The notes under the pieces were generated by a model that had not been told where the DNA came from, made no database searches, and saw only the letters and a list, made by a program, of their open reading frames with translations. A DNA stretch of 64,000 nt from NCBI GenBank assembly GCA_035235625.1, contig CP141146.1:21632501-21696500 (forward strand), given 5' to 3'. Shown here one piece after another: positions 57,601-64,000 of the stretch. Origin of the DNA: Saururus chinensis. Its lineage: Eukaryota; Streptophyta; Magnoliopsida; Piperales; Saururaceae. Made by a program: the position numbers and the translations under genes. The number at the start of each line of letters is the position of its first letter. Positions within the stretch are counted from its first letter, which is position 1.

Positions 57601-60600
57601 GTTTTCACTATGCAGCATCATGAGCTCATTACACTTTATTTCCACCTTTAGAACTCGTTAAATTCTGGATCAGTTTACTCTCTCTTCATTGCCATTTTTT
57701 ATTCATGATAGCAGCCTCAGAAATAGTCCCGCCAGTATTCCCTATTTCCAACTCTGCTTACTTATCAGCATCATGTTCTAGTTATTTTGAAATTTTATCC
57801 TTGAAGGGAGAATCACTTCATTTTCAATGTTAGCATCATGCTCACTTTCTTTTTCCTGTTCCACTAAGTTCTTTCACATCCAGTTTCTCTCATTTTTATG
57901 TATTCTGCATTTCTAAATCTATTCTTTCTCATGCTTAATGGGCTGTCCACATCTGAAAATGTGTGAAATCATTCCCACCATGTTCATATCATTTGAACTT
58001 TTTTTTCCTTCAGATTCCAATCTGCTTTTTGCTAGCTTTTCTTTTGAACTCTAAATCTTCAATGCCTTTTCATCTAACTCTCTCACCAGAATTGCTCAGA
58101 TCTGCTTGAAGTGTGCTAATAGGATCTCCCTCTTCCTTCCACTTTCCCCCCTCAATTTTTAACACTTTTTCACCTTTTTCCTGTCTACAATTGATATGTT
58201 AGGCAAAATTGCTAAGGAGATGAAGCACCTCTGTGATTCCCATTGTTTTAGTGTCTGATTGTCAAGGTGCACCTAGGTGACTGCATAAGTTTCCTCATTT
58301 TATAATATAAGCAGTAAAATATTTGTATTCTAGTTTTTACTTCAAACTATTACGTCAAGTGTGCCTATGCATTCTTAGGCAAGCCTATGTGAGCACCTGG
58401 ATTGGCTTGCCAGCCTGAAGTGTTTAGGTGTCGTCTGTTTCAGGAATGTTGACTAGGCATTGCCTGGACAGCACTGGGCATAGGGAGGTAGTGGTCTGTG
58501 TGTCAATCTAGAATGCAGCCTCACCCATAATCGGTAATTATGATCAAATTGCCAATCCCATTTGCATTGCCAGTTCAGCCAATGAAGTGAATCTTCTTAG
58601 TTTGGATGCTACTGCATATCCTTCTATCTCATAATTGTCACAAACAGAAACTGGATGTATGGGGATCATCTTAATCTTTCCAATTGGTCCCTCTATAAGG
58701 ATCGGGTCTCTCCTCCCGGGAGTATGGACCTGGCTCCCCCTCTTCCTTCCAAATTTCCAATCTTAATCAGTCAAACCTCTTAAAAGGGACTTCTCCGAGT
58801 TTGAATTCCAACGGGATCAACCCAATGGTGGACTAGGGCCAAAGCAACAATTCACAGGAAGACCAGGTTGGGCCTCTGCTTCCTACTCAGAAAGGTAAAG
58901 AGCCTGATGTCCTTGAACAGGTGGGGCCGAGAAGTTCCGCTAACTTTTCCTCTAGGAATAATGATTAAAACATGGCGGTGGATTGTTTGAGCCCAACATA
59001 GTGCAGTCCTCCAATTCCTTCAATTTGTTGTCGGAAATGCAAGATTCAACCCATTCTGAGGAAGATTAGAGATAGATCTAGATGATGTCTATGATGTTAC
59101 ACTCATCAACTTCATTGAGAAATCTTCGAACAATTCAGGGAAAAAGTCAACAAAAAAGCAGTCGGAGAAAAAATAAGTTCTAATATTTGCAATGGGTTTT
59201 CTATTTTCCATTTCATGTTCTCAGGTCTTTCTTATTAGAGATTGGTCTCTCTTTGTACCTGTTGCCGGGTCCTAAGAGCTCTGGGTTGGGGGGGGGGGGG
59301 AGGGGGAAGGGTGTTCTCCATAGTCTCAATCTTTGTACCTTCCTTTTGAGCTAGTACATATTCTTTTTATTACCTATTAAAAAATGACTGCATTATCACC
59401 TGACTTACATAACAAATCCCGGGGGCATCTATGTCATCACTGTTAATTTTAATTCACCTTAGTATGGCTGTATAAAGTTTGACCATATTTCCTCGAAAAA
59501 CTCATTCAAGAAAAAAAAAATTTATGTTATCATGTGCAACTAGAAAGTTTAATATTGTTCTAGTGTCTAAAGTATGGTTCTTGTTTGTCCCTGTCAAATT
59601 ACTGCTGAAAATTGTTTAGACTTCATGACTCATTTCCATTTAGGTGCAGAGTATGTAAGCAATCATCCAATTATGATGGCCCCGTAGTAATTGTCTATAC
59701 TATTATTTGAGCATGAGCAACTTGTACGTTCTTGTAGAACTTCTATATTTTATCTGTAATTTTTTAGGAGAAATTTATTTTTCTTGTGACATTCATAATA
59801 AGAAGGCATATGTACAATTATGTCTCCTAAGCATGGAAGGCCGTATCGATACGGATGAGAATATCGATGACTATGGATACGGGTACGCGTTGATGATACG
59901 CTTGGTACGCGCCGAAACGGACATAAACCCTTGTATAAACATAAAAAAATATTATAACTAATAATATAATATTATAATATTTCTTTTAGATCATAATAAG
60001 ACCGTATAATACCGTATCAACCGATACGAGTATTCTAAAATTAGTTCATTTAGAACCATACACTATTTATGCTCTTCATCCTATATGAATTATTACTCAT
60101 TCTTTTTCATATTAAGTGCTTTAAAATTAGTTTATTTCAAAAATAAATAATATACTTAAAATGAGTCTAAGTTGTATGTTTAAATAAATATATATTTGTG
60201 GAGCACTATATGTAAAAAATAATTATATAAATTGCATGGACCTACCCGTATTGATCTCATATAACTTTAAAAATATTATTTTTAATATAATAAAAACTTA
60301 AAATTTTAAAGAAGTTGGGTTTGAATTGTGTTTTTGTTTTTAAAGAAAAAAAATTTTAAAATTTTTTTTTTGAAAAAAAAAAATTTAAAATTTTAATTTA
60401 AAAAATATTATTTTAAATAAAAAAATATTTTTAAAATAACGTATCGATACATATCGGTAGTGTCGATACGATACGGTCGTTATGTACCAATTTTGTATGT
60501 GGGGGGTGTATTGCCCCCCGAACCGTATTGGTGTCGACTGATAAGGGTACGTATCGGCCGATACACACCCGTATCGGCCGATACTGCCTTCCATGCTCCT

Positions 60601-61882
60601 AAGAGCGTTGAGTCTTAGTAACACAAACTGAAATTTTGTATATGGCTCTATTGTGATATCCATGAGCTCAATCTTATTCTGTTGACATTAAAACAGCCCA
60701 TATGTATACTGCTCTTTACAGGTGGGAAATTGGTCAAGATATTTGACGGAATTATTTGGTATGGATGCTGAAGATATTATTCTTAGAGAAAATCAGGTAG
60801 ATGGTGGTAGCGAGGATGATGGAAGAGGAGTTGATGACGCATCAAAATATTTTTATCTGCTTAATGCTTTGAGCGATCTTCTGATGCTTCCAAAAGACAT
60901 GCTTATGGACAGATCCATTAGAAAGGAGGTTTGTATCCGCAGTCATAAAGTTCTTCTAAATGGAAGTATCTGGTGCAATTTCTTCAGTATGTTTTTCTTG
61001 TCAAATGAATTGCTTTGGGTTATACAGGTGTGCCCAACGCTGGGTCTGCCAATATTGAAGCGAATACTCTGCAATTTTACCCCTGATGAGTTCTGCCCAG
61101 ATCCTGTTCCTGGGTCTGTTTTGGAGTCACTGAACTCTGAGGTAAGTGTTGATTGTAAACCAAAATTTGTCCCTTATCTCATCATATTTTTATCTATTAG
61201 GAACCTCCAAAAGAAAATATACAAATTGCTTGATAAAATGCTGCTGCAATCGTGTATCTGTATCATGATCAGTTTGGTTCACCTTCTATTTGTCACTACA
61301 TTCAAGAAAAATTGTTTTGCGAAGGATTGCATGCAACACTGAACCCACTTAATTGGAAGTTGGGACTCTTCGACACAAAATGTTGTAAATCGGTGATTTA
61401 TGTGGTAGAAAAATAGTATGCAAGGGTCTGGGTCTTTGCACTTAGAAGTATGACCAACACAGAGTAGTTCGGTTCTGCACTGTACTCTTGCGCATTATGA
61501 ATCAATGATATTTCAGGTTTATCCTGTTCTGACGCTGTCTTATCTCTTGTAGAGTATTTTGGAACGGCGGCAATCTGACAAGGACTTGATAAACAGTTTT
61601 CCCTGTACAGCAGCTCCTGTTCTTTATTGTCCACCTTCACCCGATGTGGCCGAGAAAGTTGGAGAAGCTCAATCCCAATTGGGTAGAAATGTTTCGGTAG
61701 TACAAAGGAAAGGATACACAAGCGACGAGGAATTGGATGAACTAGATTCGCCTCTCACATGCATCATTGACAAAATTTCATCTCCTCGAGTCAATGGAGG
61801 ATCTGAAAAACATGCTGGGATTGAGTATCGTAGTGGATCGAGTGTGAGGTATGACCTCCTACGTGAGGTTTGGCTTGTATAA
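54647..61882 (+). CDS. Nucleolar gar2-like protein (At2g42320-type), seven coding exons
   Basis: Exons by GT-AG splicing with phase kept: 54647-55782, 55939-56233, 56816-57025, 57143-57316, 60722-60928, 61028-61141, 61553-61882 (TAA); about 821 residues. The ATG at 54647 is the first in frame after a stop at 54605-54607; an acceptor at 54619-54620 (GCATAG) probably opens this exon. Residues 1-280 are hydrophilic, K/E/S-rich and likely disordered; 285-312 form a coiled coil (MEERIDKLEEELREI). Then comes the family signature ISLYSVVPEHGSSAHKVHTP and YIHACKHW (343-350), then LTFWWSNTVVLREII and a helical C-terminal domain ending RYDLLREVW. The family is plant-specific as far as I know; despite its name a nucleolar role is not proven, and some relatives carry an EEIG1-type C2 domain, which I do not see here. 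No stops or frameshifts: the gene looks intact. It was recognised from memory of the family, without a search. Confidence 0.88.
57317..60721 (+). other. Fifth coding intron (3.4 kb), transposon-bearing
   Basis: Donor GTATGT at 57317, acceptor TTTACAG ending 60721. It contains a hAT MITE (59832-60595). The 58700-59390 text, with a broken coding look, a G-run at 59287-59300 and a 3' TTTTTATTACCTATTAAAAAA-like tail, may be a 5'-truncated LINE; that last call is tentative. Confidence 0.75.
59824..60603. mobile_element. hAT-type MITE (59832-60595) with perfect 8-bp duplication
   Basis: Ends are CATGGAAGGC and its complement GCCTTCCATG. CTCCTAAG is duplicated at 59824-59831 and 60596-60603. Subterminal regions are rich in CGTATCGATACGG and GTATCGGCCGATAC palindromes. 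No coding capacity. It lies in an intron 120 bases before an exon. Confidence 0.9.
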
Positions 61883-62100
61883 ATTCATTTTTTTGTATCT
61901 CGCAAGTGACATTTAAAAGTAATGAACAATTTGCTTATATCATCCTCAATCTCTAATATTGTATTTCCGTTTCTGATATTTTTATTATACGGTAACAGTA
62001 TCTCATGACTTTGAAAACTGAAACGTCTAAAACTACATAATGTATATATACATCTAGAAAGATAGTAGATAGATCATGTAGATTGAAAAAATTCCCATTT
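61883..62100 (+). other. Probable 3' UTR of the gar2-like gene
   Basis: AT-rich sequence after the TAA, ending where the LTR at 62101 begins. No canonical AATAAA was picked with confidence. Confidence 0.5.
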
Positions 62101-63109
62101 TGTTGAGTGGCTGATCAGCGGAAGCATGGCGGCCCCATGGCCTTGGGATGGTGTAGAGCATAAAAATTTGGGATGGTGCAGGGCATAAAAATTGGATCTT
62201 CAATTGATTGACTACACTAACAAGCATGCAATTGTAATTTTATAAGCAATAAACTATCTAAATAAGAGCATGCAAGTATTGAAAACGAAAATTGGGAACA
62301 AAGACGTACTGAACTTGGGCTGATTAGCCCCTAGCACCCCATCAAATCTTCACACCATCATCCGATTGCAATAGATTACAATTGAATCAAGAAAGGATGA
62401 GGATTTTACTTCTTATGTGTAGATCCCTATAATGTTTTGTTCTTGGCTTGAAAAATCAGCAAGGAAATGCCCAAAAGCCTCTACTTTGACATCCCAACTA
62501 GCAAGGAGCATGATCTACTTCATTTGCCTCGTCAAGAGGAGGAGAGGGGATTAGAGGAGGCGGCCAGCAAGATTTTCCCCAAATCTTGAGGGTGGCCGCA
62601 CCAACGGAGGAGCAAGAGGGCAGATTGGGAGAGAGAGAGAGGAGAGGAGGACGCACCAGATTAGATTAGATTAGATTAGGGCTTCTCCTCTCCCTCTTCT
62701 CCCTTAAATACCCCTCTTAATCCCTCTCTAATTGGGCTTATGAATTTCCGGCCTATCTTCGAGGGTCTGACACAACGGGTGCGGGCTTAGTCTCTTAGAG
62801 CTTGTGGGGGCCTGGACCCCCTGCATACGGCCAAGCCTAGGTCAGGGTCAACCCCTCATTAATCATGGGTTCTACTATCGACACTTAATTAGTGAGTCAG
62901 GCCCTATAACATATTAATACACATCCTAGTCATATGCCTAGTGTGTGTGTGTAATGTATGCGGGTTCTAATAGAATTAGTGTCACGATGGTTCATGTGGG
63001 GTCGGTGAACCGCCCCCACTAACCTGGGACCCCGTGGCTTATACCGGCTCACCCGGACTGCGAATAGTGTGGACCAAAAATAGGCTCAAGCCCATACCCT
63101 GGTCCAACA
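62101..63109 (-). repeat. LTR of the Copia family seen at 27502-28331, apparently solo
   Basis: On the minus strand it starts TGTTGGACCAGGGTATGGGC and ends CCACTCAACA. It matches 27502-28331 along its length, for example CTTATGTGTAGATCCCT and the GAGGCGGCCAGCA region. No polypurine tract or coding region adjoins. Flanks CATTT and TATTC do not form a clean duplication. It includes a short (GATTA)4 run near 62660. Confidence 0.75.
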
Positions 63110-64000
63110 TATTCATCTAGCATTAACATGTGCATAAACATAATTTTCTCATCCTCACGTTAAGTGTTCAAGTCAAGTGTTTTCCACTTGCATAAACATA
63201 ATTTTCTCTTCCTCAAGTGTTCTCCAAGTGTCAACACTGGATTTATAGATGACTTGTAGAGATGAAAGAATTGTAAATAATGCATGTTATGACATAGGCA
63301 TACGGGAGGTAGCTATTTGTACGGCACTTGTATGGCAAATTGGCCAAACAAGTTAGCCTCACTTGTTTTGGTCTTGACTTTATGCCATATGATCGTGCAT
63401 CTCGCATGCAAACCAAAGCTACAAGCCTTCCCCAAGGTAGATATGTGAATGTGCCAGGATATTTCCCAAGTAAGATCTCCAAAGAGGGACATATCACACA
63501 ATTAACCTAGGCAATTTGAGAAGCAGAATGTTCGTTTCAACACCGTGTATGTAAAGGTTATGAAGTTTATCTTTCTAACGTGGCCCTAAGGTTAGACAGT
63601 CAACTCGTGGGTCATGGAGCCCAATCTACTATCCAAGGGGTTTCTAACTTGATGACTAGCCAACCAGCGAGCACGCGCCTTGTAACAAGGCATCATACCA
63701 ACATTATAATATTGAAGCTCAACCAGACCCCCCTTATGTAGTATAAGATATATATTACATTATGCTAGTGACAATCAAAGTGGTTGTATGGGCATGCTTG
63801 AACCAAAGTTCACAAATAACTCCAAAATCCTCCACAAAGCTCTCTGGCACTATCTAGGGAAGGGGATATGTTAAAAGGCTGAACAACACCATGACCAACC
63901 ATGTGTGTGAAATATTGCGGGCATTTTCAGCAACACATGCATACATATTGTGTAACATTCATGCAGGTAGCCCTGGCAAAGCATGCACACAATATGTGCA
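63110..64000. other. No gene recognised
   Basis: The phrase TGCATAAACATAATTTTCTC is present twice, at about 63132 and 63190. Frames at 63243-63510 are short and overlap on both strands without family likeness. Confidence 0.4.

Noticed and set aside
62655..62682. Telomere-like run near the end of the window
   Set aside because: Four GATTA units within an LTR; not the plant TTTAGGG repeat.

Overview
The window is nuclear DNA from a flowering plant. The evidence is a DYW-class pentatricopeptide repeat (PPR) gene, an intron-rich plant-type gene with GT-AG introns, and a dense mixture of plant transposon families (CACTA, hAT, Mutator-like, Stowaway, Copia, long-LTR Gypsy-like, miniature LTR elements). 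The species cannot be told from the sequence. Only two host genes can be supported. All other long open frames are low-complexity artefacts or transposon remnants.

Layout. 1-428: 3' end of a PPR-DYW gene on +, cut by the window edge. 1861-6155: CACTA-like element with TTAGCGACGC subterminal repeats, containing a hAT element (2409-5074, perfect 8-bp target duplication), which itself contains a Mutator-like element (3337-4729, 8/9-bp duplication). 6440-13510: LTR retroelements, all on -, including a solo LTR with a perfect 5-bp duplication (7770-9064) and a two-LTR non-autonomous copy of the same family (9112-13510). 14412-18994: two roughly 440-bp direct repeats around a long reverse LTR-like sequence that carries a 46-bp minisatellite. 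23184-25614: Mutator-like element with a perfect 9-bp duplication, carrying decayed PB1-like and MuDR DNA-binding segments but no transposase core. 27502-30023: 5'-truncated Copia element on -. 32143-33846: solo LTR. 33908-39994: a Stowaway MITE split by a Mutator-like element (perfect 9-bp duplication) that is split in turn by a 4.4-kb solo LTR (perfect 5-bp duplication). 42814-48990: large inverted repeat, one arm split by a 5-kb retroelement block.

51858-61882: the main host gene, on +. It has a TATA box, a non-coding first exon, a 2.6-kb leader intron holding a 266-bp miniature LTR retrotransposon, and seven coding exons. It encodes about 821 residues related to the plant proteins annotated as nucleolar gar2-like (Arabidopsis At2g42320 type). 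Its fifth intron (3.4 kb) holds a hAT MITE with a perfect 8-bp duplication. 62101-63109 is an LTR of the Copia family seen at 27502.

The two host genes show no functional link. The mobile elements record successive insertions whose order can be read from the nesting. Most LTR elements have been reduced to solo LTRs, the usual sign of LTR-LTR recombination. Coordinates of elements with target duplications were read by eye at base level. Edges given as approximate are only good to some tens of bases.
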